In this document: in pieces, positions 37,270 to 45,811 of the stretch
How positions within the stretch are numbered: position 1 is the first letter of the stretch
Layout of the letters: each line of letters starts with the position of its first letter
NCBI GenBank assembly: GCA_029339505.1
Contig: JAQISU010000025.1
Coordinates: forward strand, 3,323,501 to 3,387,500
Source of the DNA: Unio delphinus
Taxonomy: Eukaryota > Mollusca > Bivalvia > Unionida > Unionidae
Length of the DNA: 64,000 nt
Reading direction: 5' to 3'
Notes under the pieces: model-generated
The model's database searches: none
Told to the model about the DNA's origin: nothing
Seen by the model: only the letters and a program-made list of their open reading frames with translations
Translations under genes and position numbers: made by a program

Positions 37270-38101
37270 CATAGTGATACGGATCTTTGGTAAGAAACAG
37301 TCAAAGAATAACGCTTGGTTCTAAACGATTTCTGCTACAATCACGCCAACCAAAGAAGAACGCCTTAGCGTATGTGCTTTCGTATATATTCTCATCCTCC
37401 ATGATTTAAAGATCTCTTGGGACACCTTGAAAACAGATGCTATGAAAAGTGCTACATTGAGGGTGTTTTTCATGAAACTAGATTCCTCGACAGATGAGCC
37501 CCTCTGAAATGTACATGCCTGAGTAACTTAAACATGATCAAATTTTGACGGATATGATATTGCAAAGGAAATTTTAACCTTGCAGGATATAGAGTTAGTG
37601 AGCGTAATTGGCCTTATAATTAAACTGCGTGTCACTAAATCTCACATTCTTAAGGTGGAGCATTAAATTCATTGGCAGAGTCTTGGATTGATAACAATTC
37701 AGGCCATCGCGAGTCTGGTGTTTAGGTGTATTCTTATAAAGCTCGGTTATCTCCATTTTCCTCTACTATACAACTAATGTTTTGCTTACATGCTCCACAT
37801 CTCATAAGTATGAAAATCTCTAACGTGAGATAGTTTGAATAGATGCAACAATCCATCTTAATTTAAAAAAATTCAGACATGAGCAAATGTGTCATTTTTG
37901 TCATTTTTTTGTATTCCTCACAAATTGAAAACATTGTACATTTAAACTAAACTGATTTTTTTTGCAGATAGCACATACTTAACAGCGACGTATGAGGCTC
38001 CTCAAAGGATTGATAACCCTTCAGGAAGTGATTTTCCATTTGATGGTCGCGTTACTCCTCCAGGATCATGTTCAGTTGTTCCACCACAATACAAGATGTA
38101 G
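12595..38101 (+). CDS. Tandem double Venus-flytrap, single-pass membrane receptor-like protein (8 exons)
   Basis: Exons 12595-12847, 13551-13670, 20139-20317, 23080-24006, 25700-27175, 27789-27940, 35160-35272 and 37968-38101 all have GT..AG introns and matching phases, giving 3,354 nt (1,117 residues plus TAG). Order: signal peptide (~1-26); Venus-flytrap domain 1 (~35-500), family-C-GPCR/ANF-receptor type; linker with Cys ([15 protein letters not shown], ~530-545); Venus-flytrap domain 2 (~550-985) with [16 protein letters not shown] and [10 protein letters not shown]; short Cys linker; one helix (~1040-1066) followed by RRR; a 51-residue tail with PPQY. The domain fold is established for mGluR-like and natriuretic-peptide receptors, where it binds small ligands extracellularly. 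That this protein binds a ligand, and which, is inference. It lacks 7TM, kinase and cyclase domains. Candidate poly(A) signals lie at 38446 and 38792. Confidence 0.8.
13129..13218. repeat. (TA)n microsatellite, ~90 bp
   Basis: Pure TA run in intron 1. It creates spurious YIYIY ORFs on both strands. Confidence 0.95.
13551..13670 (+). CDS. Receptor gene exon 2
   Basis: Acceptor TTTGTAAAAG/GG and donor ATTG/GTGAGT; 120 nt, phase 1 in and out. It encodes GLLAYKTCG...[14 protein letters not shown]...NHRYIIG, the segment between the first strand and the GVIG element of the flytrap lobe. It is small but fixed by phase on both sides. Confidence 0.75.
14364..14664 (+). mobile_element. tRNA-derived SINE, family 1, in receptor intron 2
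   Basis: Well-preserved tRNA-like head with A box (gtggtctagtggttagagcg) and B box-like gggttcgttcccc. The body contains gcgctcagcatttagaag, ggcctggtgtcgggataatg and gctagatattacaataaactg, and it ends gttaaaaatac. Confidence 0.9.
15587..17508 (+). mobile_element. 5'-truncated LINE copy B, in receptor intron 2
   Basis: Starts inside the RT domain (ctccgttagagaattcaaag) and runs through RNase H to the tail. The frame 15862-16326 is open across the RT C-terminal region, and the equivalent of the A-run frameshift is absent here (gataaaaacgtc, in frame). The RT active-site box reads YVYD instead of YVDD, and other stops break it. Most of the 3' UTR is deleted. Confidence 0.85.
17513..18385 (+). 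mobile_element. 5'-truncated LINE copy C, in receptor intron 2
   Basis: Starts in the RNase H domain and includes [25 protein letters not shown] and TFKPC..YLRQKWQ-like segments out of frame with one another. It has the final zinc-motif segment, a full 3' UTR (18090-18360) and a (TCAA)n tail. It directly follows copy B. Confidence 0.85.
18386..20138. other. Rest of receptor intron 2, no gene seen
   Basis: AT-rich sequence with a (TTA/TAT)n microsatellite at 18751-18810. No SINE or LINE remnant was recognised in the remainder. The open - strand frame at 19368-19856 shows no recognisable family and is taken as chance. Confidence 0.6.
18751..18810. repeat. (ATT)n microsatellite
   Basis: About 18 near-perfect ATT/TTA units. 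Confidence 0.93.
20139..20317 (+). CDS. Receptor gene exon 3: [16 protein letters not shown] segment
   Basis: Acceptor TTTATTCCAG/GA and donor GTCAAG/GTAAGC; 179 nt, phase 1 in and 0 out. The product [20 protein letters not shown] then [11 protein letters not shown] and [11 protein letters not shown] is the classic flytrap segment corresponding to the mGluR region that bears the ligand-contacting Ser-Thr motif and the F-x-R-V-x-P-x-D strand. Confidence 0.85.
22129..22186. repeat. Short direct repeat (aaaacggtcg...)n
   Basis: Three to four degenerate copies of a ~16-bp motif (caccaaaacggtcg, gtcaaaacggcgg, gccaaaaagtcac). This resembles subterminal repeats of small DNA transposons, but no inverted partner was found. 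Confidence 0.5.
22568..22656. repeat. (TA)n microsatellite
   Basis: About 44 TA units, then TATG units. Confidence 0.95.
22708..22838 (+). mobile_element. LINE 3' UTR scrap, same family
   Basis: Matches the block atacaccatttatatctccc, gttgattgggaagcttcata and cgctggtcgatattaaac of the other copies, and then breaks into a (TATG)n run at 22838-22884 instead of the normal terminus. Confidence 0.8.
22838..22884. repeat. (TATG)n microsatellite
   Basis: About eleven tetranucleotide units replacing the LINE terminus. Confidence 0.9.
23080..24006 (+). CDS. Receptor gene exon 4: most of flytrap domain 1
   Basis: Acceptor CTATTGCAG/GTT and donor GAAAAG/GTATAC; 927 nt, phase 0 in and out, residues ~185-493. 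It opens with [20 protein letters not shown], the standard second-lobe helix and strand. It continues through the lobe crossover to an Ala-rich helix ([14 protein letters not shown]) and a terminal [19 protein letters not shown] strand. Several N-x-S/T sequons are present, fitting an extracellular domain. The whole middle of the domain in one exon makes this the strongest single exon with exon 5. Confidence 0.9.
24007..25699. other. Receptor intron 4
   Basis: No gene or dispersed repeat seen, apart from the tandem duplication at 25137-25418. Confidence 0.6.
25137..25418. repeat. Tandem duplication of ~180 bp
   Basis: Two diverged copies of tttcagacgtttt/cgt, acgattgtgtttagattta, ccttccgtgaacacacat, tgcaatatcttgtctaaaca and aataccgtatcg, separated by about 180 bp start to start. 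Confidence 0.85.
25700..27175 (+). CDS. Receptor gene exon 5: inter-domain linker and complete flytrap domain 2
   Basis: Acceptor TGTTGGCAG/GTT and donor GTAAAC/GTGAGT; 1,476 nt, phase 0 in and out, residues ~494-985. It first closes domain 1 ([14 protein letters not shown], then ELVWPN...C...CREC, equivalent to the start of the cysteine-rich linker in family-C receptors). It then begins a fresh domain at [16 protein letters not shown]. Within it: [61 protein letters not shown], a [10 protein letters not shown] strand, and the C-terminal [17 protein letters not shown] signature of mGluR-type domains. Unlike domain 1, which is split over five exons, domain 2 is in a single exon. Confidence 0.92.
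27428..27593. repeat. Composite (TA)n array
   Basis: Two TA runs (27441-27509 and 27520-27552) are separated by the repeated word ttgacattcga, with flanking words gctaacgtgatata repeated on each side. This looks like a duplicated unit expanded by slippage. Confidence 0.85.
27789..27940 (+). CDS. Receptor gene exon 6: Cys-bearing juxtamembrane linker
   Basis: Acceptor ATATGCAG/GTA and donor TTTCA/GTATCT; 152 nt, phase 0 in, 2 out. It encodes [14 protein letters not shown] followed by [13 protein letters not shown], a short remnant of the cysteine-rich region of family-C receptors. Reading on past the donor stays open for 29 codons (to TAA at 28026-28028) and gives a hydrophobic end ([20 protein letters not shown]), so an intron-retained isoform is conceivable. 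Confidence 0.72.
28256..28268. repeat. Target-site duplication, left copy
   Basis: CCAATCTATTATC, identical to 33997-34009, flanks the full-length LINE. Confidence 0.9.
28839..29966 (+). pseudogene. ORF1 of LINE copy D: RNA-binding, three CCHC knuckles; ATG lost
   Basis: The frame is open from about 28787 to the TAA at 29966, but the ancestral ATG (copy A 2315) is ACG here, and the upstream reading is closed by a TGA after a one-base deletion. The first in-frame ATG is at 28890 (MVIQSKD). Content: an RRM-like N-terminal half ([31 protein letters not shown]), then knuckles [28 protein letters not shown] and [16 protein letters not shown] Lys/Thr/Pro/Gln-rich tail follows. In related elements ORF1p coats the element RNA. 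A product could still start internally or at a near-cognate codon, so this is scored as damaged rather than dead. Confidence 0.85.
30029..33707 (+). pseudogene. ORF2 of LINE copy D: endonuclease-RT-RNase H, two lesions
   Basis: [12 protein letters not shown] at 30029 starts the endonuclease ([29 protein letters not shown]). The RT has [37 protein letters not shown] and the catalytic YVDD (32025-32036). RNase H has [40 protein letters not shown] and [19 protein letters not shown]-terminal [17 protein letters not shown] zinc motif precedes the stop at 33707. Lesion 1: TGA at 31616-31618 where copy A has TGG. Lesion 2: a seven-A run at 32372-32378 shifts the frame by one; six A's would restore it. 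Otherwise open along the whole length. Confidence 0.92.
33997..34009. repeat. Target-site duplication, right copy
   Basis: CCAATCTATTATC directly follows the LINE tail. Confidence 0.9.
34010..35159. other. End of receptor intron 6
   Basis: AT-rich; no gene or repeat recognised. Confidence 0.6.
35160..35272 (+). CDS. Receptor gene exon 7: transmembrane helix
   Basis: Acceptor TTTTTTTCGCAG/T completes the split codon left by exon 6 (CA/T). The donor is AAACA/GTTAGG, phase 1. The product [20 protein letters not shown] then GIIFC is a ~26-residue hydrophobic helix followed by RRRGHTN, a stop-transfer pattern giving an outside-in single pass. Without splicing, the frame stops at once (TAG at 35274-35276). 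Confidence 0.75.
35291..35520. repeat. Compound microsatellite (TATG)n(TG)n(ATGG)n
   Basis: Begins about 18 bases after the exon 7 splice donor: TATG units to 35341, TG units to about 35378, then ATGG/ATGGATGA units. It makes several fake ORFs on both strands. Confidence 0.95.
36370..37560 (+). pseudogene. Decayed LINE ORF2 of the second family (endonuclease half), in receptor intron 7
   Basis: Frame fragments [39 protein letters not shown] and [16 protein letters not shown] (36616-36963) are the apurinic-type endonuclease core of the LINE type whose RT half lies at 10600-11810. Downstream, [19 protein letters not shown] and [16 protein letters not shown] segments continue the ORF in other frames. 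A (CA)n run (37232-37267) interrupts it. Many stops. Confidence 0.75.
37232..37267. repeat. (CA)n microsatellite
   Basis: About 18 units. Confidence 0.95.
37968..38101 (+). CDS. Receptor gene exon 8: cytosolic tail and stop
   Basis: Acceptor GATTTTTTTTGCAG/AT completes the exon 7 codon (A/AT). The tail reads [20 protein letters not shown], then [14 protein letters not shown] and SVVPPQYKM before TAG. It is short, has no enzymatic domain, carries two Tyr in YLTATYEAP and a PPxY motif, the type bound by WW domains such as those of Nedd4-like ubiquitin ligases (that role here is inference). A clean polypyrimidine tract precedes it. Confidence 0.75.
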
Positions 38102-38445
38102 CAAAACAAGCATAGTTCTACATACAACAGCTTTTGATTTGTATTACTCTCGGATGCTTGATGACAATGCTGACGATATCATAAAAATTGGGTTTTGTGG
38201 GCACGCTTCGTTTAACGGTGTCTTTACTTTCGTAGAATTAATAATCCTACATATATTTTCATTATCTGTATATTTAGTGATGAAATCTCCTGTAACAGTT
38301 TCTCTTTGGATGCTATTGTACAGAAAACGTATAAAATGTTGTGGATACTCGTTCCCATTTTGTTGACTCCTGTAATGATGTACAGTTTACGGAAATATGT
38401 GGTCTCTTACGTACTGGATATTATCGAAGATTAGCAAAGTTTATA

Positions 38446-38451
38446 AATAAA
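38446..38451 (+). terminator. Possible poly(A) signal of the receptor gene
   Basis: AATAAA about 345 bases after the stop codon; a second AATAAA is at 38792-38797. Which is used cannot be told. Confidence 0.4.
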
Positions 38452-38519
38452 TTAGATTAGAAAATTGATGACATTTGAATTTCTTGTTATGATATGCAGG
38501 TGAAATCGGTGAGTATGAT

Positions 38520-38581
38520 GTCGACACTGTTGTAACTCGCTTTGAATATGTCGACACTGTTGTAACTCGCTTTGAATATGT
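38520..38581. repeat. Perfect 30-bp tandem duplication
   Basis: Two identical units gtcgacactgttgtaactcg plus ctttgaatat, in the presumed 3' UTR or flank of the receptor gene. Confidence 0.95.
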
Positions 38582-38908
38582 CCAATAATATTCGGATACC
38601 CTTTGCAAACATGTATTATTGTACAAGTTGTACTAGTGGATGGTAGCAGTAGTATAAGTATTATTATCTAAATATATGATACCATGATGTGTAGTGAATC
38701 ACACTAACTTAATTATCAAATGAATAGTCACGCTTTCATCTCCAAGCCATCTGCCCAATGTGTAACTAAATGAAATATATGTGTAAAATCAAATAAAAGA
38801 ATGTTTGGTATTGCTGATACACATCTTTCTTGTTACACGCATATTTTATATTTGTGAAATATTTTGCATGGCAAACACTTGTCGAAGTTGAAAATGATTT
38901 CTTAATAA

Positions 38909-39050
38909 ATGATGTCTTGCACTGTGGCATTATGCTTCAGACATGTAACATGATGTCCTACTCAGTCACAATATCCTGGCATCATGCCGACCATTCCTAG
39001 TACTAATCTCTTAATTCTGATTGTCTGGCGAGACAGCTGTATATACCAGT
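38909..39050 (-). mobile_element. SINE family 1 fragment
   Basis: Central body only: gatgtcttgcactgtggca, cttcagacatgtaacatgat and cctagtactaatctcttaat correspond to the reverse complement of the SINE body. The tRNA-like head is missing. Confidence 0.75.
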
Positions 39051-40108
39051 TTTACCTCTTTAACCTGTTCTCTGAATGTAAATCCAAAAATCGAATACCC
39101 ACAACTAATATGAACGGTAAGAAGATAAGCTTGAGCACATAACGGACTTTTAATTTTTCATAATATTTCCCATATGAGTGTTAGTGAAGGGAAACACAAG
39201 ACATGGTAATGATGCACATTTGTAATACAAACCTTTTAATAAACAATCAAGTAATTTTGACCTGAGTGCAAATTAAAAAGATATTTTAATAATTGTTGAA
39301 GATTATTTTCCGATATTTACACGACATTCGTTCTAATTTGAATCGAACAAAGTAGGTAAACATGGTTTCAGCGGATTTCAAAGGTCTGCTTGTTTTATTT
39401 AAGATATCAAGAGGCGATATTGGAAACTGTATTGCTTTCGCCCAATGCTAAGAGGAATGTTTAATTGATAGGCTAGTTATCCAAATCTAAGAGGAAGTGT
39501 AGAAACAATCAAAACTCAATAGCTTTTTACACCTTTCTATTGAATACCAACCACACCGTCGATTTAATAAAGTTATACTATTTTAAAGATGCAATTATTT
39601 TAGGATACATTAATAATGGATGCAAATTTAAATTTCCAAGTAATGGAATATTGAGTGAGAGTGAAAACATGCTTATAATGCTTTCAAAATATTTCGCTAT
39701 ATTTTCCTTATTGTTCTGATTCTGGTTCCTCTCACAATGGATGTTTCCAGAACACCGTATGATGAGATGTACACATATGGCGACCAACATCCCTCGCTGC
39801 AATTAACTTTCCATGCTTTTCGCGATGACAATTTCAACATAAATTGTGTGCACATCTTAACACGAATTATGTGCAATAATGGTTCTAAATATTTAATTTA
39901 CATTTAGTGGAATACAAAATTATCTCACAATCCACAAAAAATGCATTCAATTATTATATAATGAAATTAAATTCGGTTTTATTACATGTATACAAAACCG
40001 CGCAAAGTGGCGGAAATGTTATTCACTGGAAACTATATACAATACGTGTAGTAAACATTAGAAAGCTAAGTTAATTAAGCTTTACACTAAGTCTTGATGA
40101 TGATTTTG
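39051..40108. other. No gene seen
   Basis: AT-rich intergenic DNA with no recognised element. Confidence 0.6.
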
Positions 40109-40399
40109 TTTGTTTCATTAGGATTTTTAAGTAGCTTTAAGAATTTGTCAGTCATTTTGCTATAATGTCTGCAGTCAGGCAGTTTATAGTGATGTCTAGC
40201 ATTGGGGCATGTCCCACTCAGTCACATTATCCTGACACCAGGCCGATCAATCTTAACACTAACCTCTTAATGTTGAGTGCCAAGCATGGCAGCTGTTAGT
40301 ACTACCTTTTGTATGTCGTTGGTATGACTCAGCTGGGATCAAACCCACGACCTCCCGCTCCAGCGGCGGTCGCTCTAACCACTAGGCCACCAGAGCGGT
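40109..40399 (-). mobile_element. tRNA-derived SINE, family 1
   Basis: Reverse-strand, nearly full length. The head at 40325-40399 includes the complement of ctctaaccactaggccac and gggatcaaaccc. A small deletion in the body removes the 'catgatgc' block. Confidence 0.88.
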
Positions 40400-41111
40400 T
40401 TCTCTTGACGATGAGGAAACGGCTTGAAAATGTTTTCGCATTCACTTTAAAATAATAACAGGAGATACCAAAAAACATAGTACGCCTTCATAGCTTTTAA
40501 AAATAATGTGCCCTGGCTAATGTGGAAGAAGTAGGTTTTCGCCACTGACGAACTGTAGTGGTAATATGTATATGTAATAGTAAAAAGATGCAAGTTAGAC
40601 ATACTGTACAGGTAAAATGTATAATTTGAGCCTTTATCAATGAGAATCCCGCATCTCTCAATATATTATGAGACATATCAGGAGACTGCCAATCGTTAAT
40701 TATACCTGTTACTTTAAATGGATACATGATCTCAGCTTGACGAGAATAGTTCACATACATTAGGATGTTTTAAGGACTGTATTGAATAAGGGCCATTTTC
40801 TGCCCCCTCTCCATATGTCTTTATATTATGTATACTGTACATATGAGGTGGTTAATATTTGTTTCTGACATTAGTTTTGTGTTCACGTGTCCATTGCCAT
40901 GGTTACGGGATGTCAAAACACTATAATAAAAGAAATGAAAAGTATTCATATTTTCCTATTACTTATCATAGATATCGCTTTATCAAGAACTATTCACTCA
41001 GTTTTAAATTTTGCAAAATGAATTCATTTAATTTTGGGTTATAAAGCTTTGTAATTAAAATTTTATTTCTAAAACTATACAAAATTGATCTATAAAAGTC
41101 AAAAACAAAAC

Positions 41112-41113
41112 AT

Positions 41114-41193
<80 letters not shown>
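41112..41193. repeat. (TA)n microsatellite
   Basis: About 40 units with one interruption. Confidence 0.95.
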
Positions 41194-41194
<1 letters not shown>

Positions 41195-42510
41195 CGTATA
41201 TGTTAGCTGAATACTACACCGAAATTACATTGACAAAAAAGGTACTCAACCATAAAATAATACAAATTGTTCAAACATGAAATATTTTTTAACATTTTTT
41301 GACGATGTTTAATTGTAATGAATTAATTGAATTATTGTTTAATATTACTGAAAGATAATAATATATAAGATGCACTGACAGGGGCCAATATCTTCGCTTC
41401 ATCATCAAATATATTGGTTTGTTATATTCACTGGGAATGACAAGTGTTCTTTATGTATTTGTATCCTTATAATTTCATGGCAATATATCACTCACACACA
41501 CATACATAAGCACGTGTTTCAATCTATAGCGGAAATCAAAATAAAGACCTTGAGATCCATACCCTTTGATGTAGCCTCTATTCAATACATAATCCGTTTA
41601 TGAACTATATATTTGTCCGCATATTAATGTGAATGCCAAGCAATATTTAATATACCTTATACCAAAACTTTTGCAATTTGTTCATACTTTTGTGAAATAT
41701 GAATGATAATGGGTAAATTGACCACCACCAACCAAACACCAAAAAATGCATATATTGTAGACCTCATGTTTAGCATCACAAACGATAATTTCGCGAACGC
41801 ACTTTATTAATAAGCCAAGGAAGCAGAACAGTCTATTTAAAATTCTAATCAAATGATCACATGATATTAGCTGACTATCATAAAGAAATTAACTAGTCTG
41901 TAACTAAGTTGTGTTAAAATAAGTGCAAAAAAGCAACAATACTAACCCCATCAGTGATTATATATTAGTTTTAAACTAAAAATATACTGATAAATCTACA
42001 CTTTACAAAATTGGCAATTCTAATATTCCCAATTGCAGTCTTCTTTAAATATAGAATATGGACATTTATGAAAAAGAAAACACTATTGGTTTAAAATTTT
42101 TAATAAATGGGTAAAAACGTTTTAGAAATAATAAAAATGGAAGGTTTTGCGTACATGACCTCAAAGCTGAATATATTAATATAATCACATCATGTATCCC
42201 AGTTTATTCTGTCTGTATGTCTGTCTCTCTTTAAAATGTTCATTGCAACATATTTAAAACAAATAAATTACGGTGGCTGATATGATATAAACATAGAACA
42301 AAGAATACAAGAAAGAAACAGGCTATATGTACTTATCGCCATATGCGGCTATTTTTAAACTAGCATGGGAATACAACATTAAACTCGCTACATACAGTAT
42401 TCTGTCATTCGAAGGGATGTGTACATTTATAAAGAACTTTTATCTATAATGACCAAAAAGGTAATGCTTATTTTATTATTCACTTTGCGAATGCCACTAA
42501 CCAGCACTTA

Positions 42511-42640
42511 CCCAGCTAACAATTCCACGTTGCTATAACCTTGCAGCAACGTTGTGGTAAGGTTGTGGCAACGTTGTCAAATAATGTTGTGGCAACGTTA
42601 TTTGGTGAACAAGTGGGAACGTTGCGAAAACGTTGTTGTC
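42511..42640 (+). repeat. Left terminal inverted repeat with subterminal AACGTTGT motifs
   Basis: Contains gcaacgttgtgg, ggcaacgttgtc, ggcaacgttatt and gggaacgttgcg at roughly 20-30 bp spacing. Such clusters are typical transposase-binding subterminal repeats. Confidence 0.75.
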
Positions 42641-43422
42641 TAACATTATTAACAAACCTTCCTACAACATTCCTGCAACATTCAAATCAAATATGGAAAT
42701 CTGATGAAAACTGCTTGTGTTTCTAAAACACATATTCCGCACTTTTGGCAAGAATGTCAAACCAATCAACATTACAAAAATGTCAAAATTGCCATCCAGC
42801 TAGGAGTTGCGATAGCAGGAATGTCAAGACTGCCATTGTGACAGTATTAAGTGTTAGTTCTGCACCATTTTCATAATAATAATACTAATAGGAATAGCAC
42901 TCTGCATTGATTGGTGTGTGACAACTCTCACAAATCAGTTCAAAGTTGCACATATAATAATGCACTCTTCACAATACAGAATGATTATTTATCATTTCAT
43001 GCAAGTATACAGAATCCTAGATAAAATAGTGATGATACCAATTTAATAAAAATTCATACGTCAATTCTAAAGTTTGCAATCAGTTTCAGTGCAGGTGTTT
43101 TAAGAAGGTTTACCAGTATTTGCAAACACTACTTAATATTCATTCTATGAAATCATCATGCCCAGTAGTTTTCCTATCAGATTTTACAGCAGGGCCTTCC
43201 ATTAGATTTAAATGGGACACAAATTAGGCAGGGGATTGGGGAGATCTACTCCAATGGGAATAATTATGTCTTTCAGGTAGCAGGGTGTAAAGTGAAAGTA
43301 GATGGGTAAACCACACTGCTTTTGCCTGATAAGGAATCCCCTGAATTTGCAGGCTGAAGGTTCAAACATTTGTTTTTAAAAGACAAAAAGGAAACAGAAG
43401 AACATACATTTTAATATCACAT

Positions 43423-43432
43423 TTTATTTATT
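43423..43432 (-). terminator. Poly(A) signals of the small gene
   Basis: Two overlapping AATAAA words (AATAAATAAA on the - strand), 19-28 bases after the stop codon. Confidence 0.65.
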
Positions 43433-43450
43433 TTCTAGATTTAACTAATA

Positions 43451-43513
43451 TTAGGAGTCAGAATTTGTCTCCTCCTCCACTCCAAATGTTATCTCTTTCT
43501 TCTGCTCAGGCAC
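43451..43513 (-). CDS. Small gene exon 3 with stop
   Basis: Encodes VPEQKKEITFGVEEETNSDS and TAA after a TTTGCAG acceptor. Confidence 0.75.
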   Translation of the reverse strand: MPEQKKEITFGVEEETNSDS

Positions 43514-44451
43514 CTGCAAATTAAAAAATAATTTAAAAGTCACATATCATCTAAGCACCACTTACATATGCAGAAGTCACATTAACAAGCATTATTAAAC
43601 TTTATGAAACTTTCTTCACTGCATTTGTGCTTCCCTTAATATTATATTGCTAAGCCAAGTTACCAGATAACCTTGTACATAGTGTCATTTCAGGCAAGTG
43701 GATGGTGAAATCAATTTGCGCAAAGATGAATTTATTTTGTCCAAATATTACATGTGAATAAAAATTCCAAGTGGAAGCACTTGTCCTATCATACAAGATG
43801 GATAAAAATTGTAGTTAGCTGTACTCCAGCTTTAATAGTCCTGGAAACTATGATAAGCTGATTTTGTTTGCAATTTAGAGATGCGTCCACAATGCTTTAA
43901 AAAACTGAATCCAATATTGATGAAATAAGAGTCAAATGGCTAACCTTGTATTTTATCCCTCCACGTTTGTTGGGTGCATATTTAAGGGTCTCTGATATGG
44001 CCTCTTCAATTTCAATTTCTTTCACTTTGCCATTTTTTTTCAAGCAAACTTCTGCAAGAGAAACACAATATTTTAAAATAAGTTTCACAACAAAGAATGC
44101 ATTGCAGTTTTCTAAATGCCAACAATAATTAATGGAGTATTTATAAAATATGTACTTTGAAATGTGGTCCCATGTTCTTTCATATAGATGTAATTTCAAT
44201 ATGCGTGAAGAAACATGTAGTACCTTATCCATTCATGAAAAAATCTCTGGTGAGCAATTAAAAAAATATAGACAGTTGAAATCAAGTCATACTTACTGAT
44301 CAAAACTCTGCATATCACAAGGTCTTTAAATGCTTTTTTTCCTTTACGTCCCTTTAGACTTTACTCTGACCAGAGTCTTTTTGTTCGTAGCCATTTCATC
44401 ATCCTGCAAAAACTATCCCTCATATTATACTCGCCTAAGGAGCTCAAGTAG

Positions 44452-44508
<57 letters not shown>

Positions 44509-45811
44509 TAATAATAACTGTTCTATCTGCTACTAATGTTATTCATTAATCAGGGAAATGAGATAGATTAATTAATATTTCGCCATATGTCAGTTAAAAG
44601 ATAACACGTGCCGATACTTATGGATCACGTACCAATAATATTCACCGGAAAAGGTGTCAGTGTCACGTGATTTACATGCACACTGACATATAGATATATA
44701 TTTGGACCTAATACACTTTATCTGATAGACTGCCACTATATATCGTATTAAAATTTAATTATTCAAAAATATTTCAACCAATTGCATAACATTTTTAGTA
44801 TGCAACAAAGAATTAACCATAATTCATATGGGACAAGGACCAGCAAACAATAATGAAACTGTATATAATGTTTTATGCTAATAACTAAGGATTTTGTTAT
44901 CTCTGCTCTGGCAATAGGTCAGAGGAGAATAATTGAGAGAGCATAGGTTAGATAGACTGAGAAAAATCATCGGAACCAAGTCTTATGAAAGTATGCAACA
45001 CAATGTACTAACAGCAATTATATAACAAATTAATCACCATGAATCATTTAACTTCATAAATGACATTCACTCTAAAATGTAATTAAAATACCCAGAAAAT
45101 ATGTAATGGTGTATATGTAGTAAAACACCTGTAAATGTTCATCTCTATACATATTTTGACCTACATCCATGAAATTTAATAGCTAACCACTACATCTTAT
45201 CCACCCCACCCCCATGTCTGTAATAATCAAAAAATGTATTCTTTTTTCACATCTATATAAATCAGCATATTTATACATATGTCTAAACATACATTAATTT
45301 GAATTTCACTTCTGATAAAAATCAATTTAAATTACTTGGTATTATATATATTGGTCAAGAACGATAAATCTTGCGCTCTTGAGCTAAACGGGCCTAATTC
45401 GAAATACTAGCCTAACGGACGTCATTTTATTATGGTAACCTTACCTATCCGCGATATTTTCGTTCCAAAAATATACCAGTGTAACAGTATAATTTACTTA
45501 ATACGAGTCGGATTAAAGTCACAGAAATATGCCAAGCAGTTAGGTCATTTTCACAAGATGAACATGTTAGTCGGTATACATGTATCCCAATTTCTTTGTT
45601 TGAAAATGCGATTTAGCCCTTGAGACCTCGCGCCTAGCTCGTAGCAGTTTACAAGTGCTTGATTGCATCAGCAGACATCCACCAATAGAAAAAAACATCC
45701 CACATTATTTTCTGCAACTAAATATGCGAATATACGTTAACTATTTAACTATTTAATGCTCTTACCTTGTTGGTTCAAAATAGCGGTCAACAGGAAATTC
45801 GTCTCCGACAT
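43451..45811 (-). CDS. Small three-exon gene inside the TIR element, 71-residue protein, unknown function
   Basis: Exons 45766-45811 (ATG, MSETNFLLTAILNQQ, donor CAAG/GTAAGA), 43945-44051 (acceptor CTTGCAG, donor ACAAG/GTTAGC) and 43451-43513 (acceptor TTTGCAG, stop TAA) join in phase to 216 nt. The middle exon (VCLKKNGKVKEIEIEEAISE then TLKYAPNKRGG) is Lys/Glu-rich and probably helical; the C-terminus is acidic (GVEEETNSDS). Overlapping AATAAA signals sit ~20 bases past the stop. No signal peptide or transmembrane segment. I do not recognise the family. It could be an accessory transposon protein or a host gene captured by the element. Confidence 0.7.
43945..44051 (-). CDS. Small gene exon 2
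   Basis: 107 nt between a CTCTTGCAG acceptor and an ACAAG/GTTAGC donor. It carries most of the protein, and its phases agree on both sides. Confidence 0.75.
44297..44394 (-). pseudogene. Possible alternative first exon of the small gene, frameshifted
   Basis: ATG at 44394 opens MATNKKTLVRVKSKGT then TAA. One base out of that frame the segment GRKGKKAFKDLVICRVLI is open to a strong donor (ATCA/GTAAGT) at phase 1, the phase the 44051 exon needs. It looks like a basic, protein-like exon with a one-base lesion. It might also be chance. Confidence 0.35.
44459..44516. repeat. (AAT)n microsatellite
   Basis: About 18 units inside the TIR element; it yields a fake poly-Asn ORF. Confidence 0.95.
45766..45811 (-). 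CDS. Small gene exon 1
   Basis: Starts ATG TCG GAG; consensus-strength donor AACAAG/GTAAGA; ends at phase 1. Confidence 0.7.

Noticed and set aside
38102..38366. Extension of the receptor gene as the 124-codon ORF 37992-38366
   Set aside because: That ORF is in another frame; the frame continued from exon 7 stops at 38101 with a natural-looking tail.
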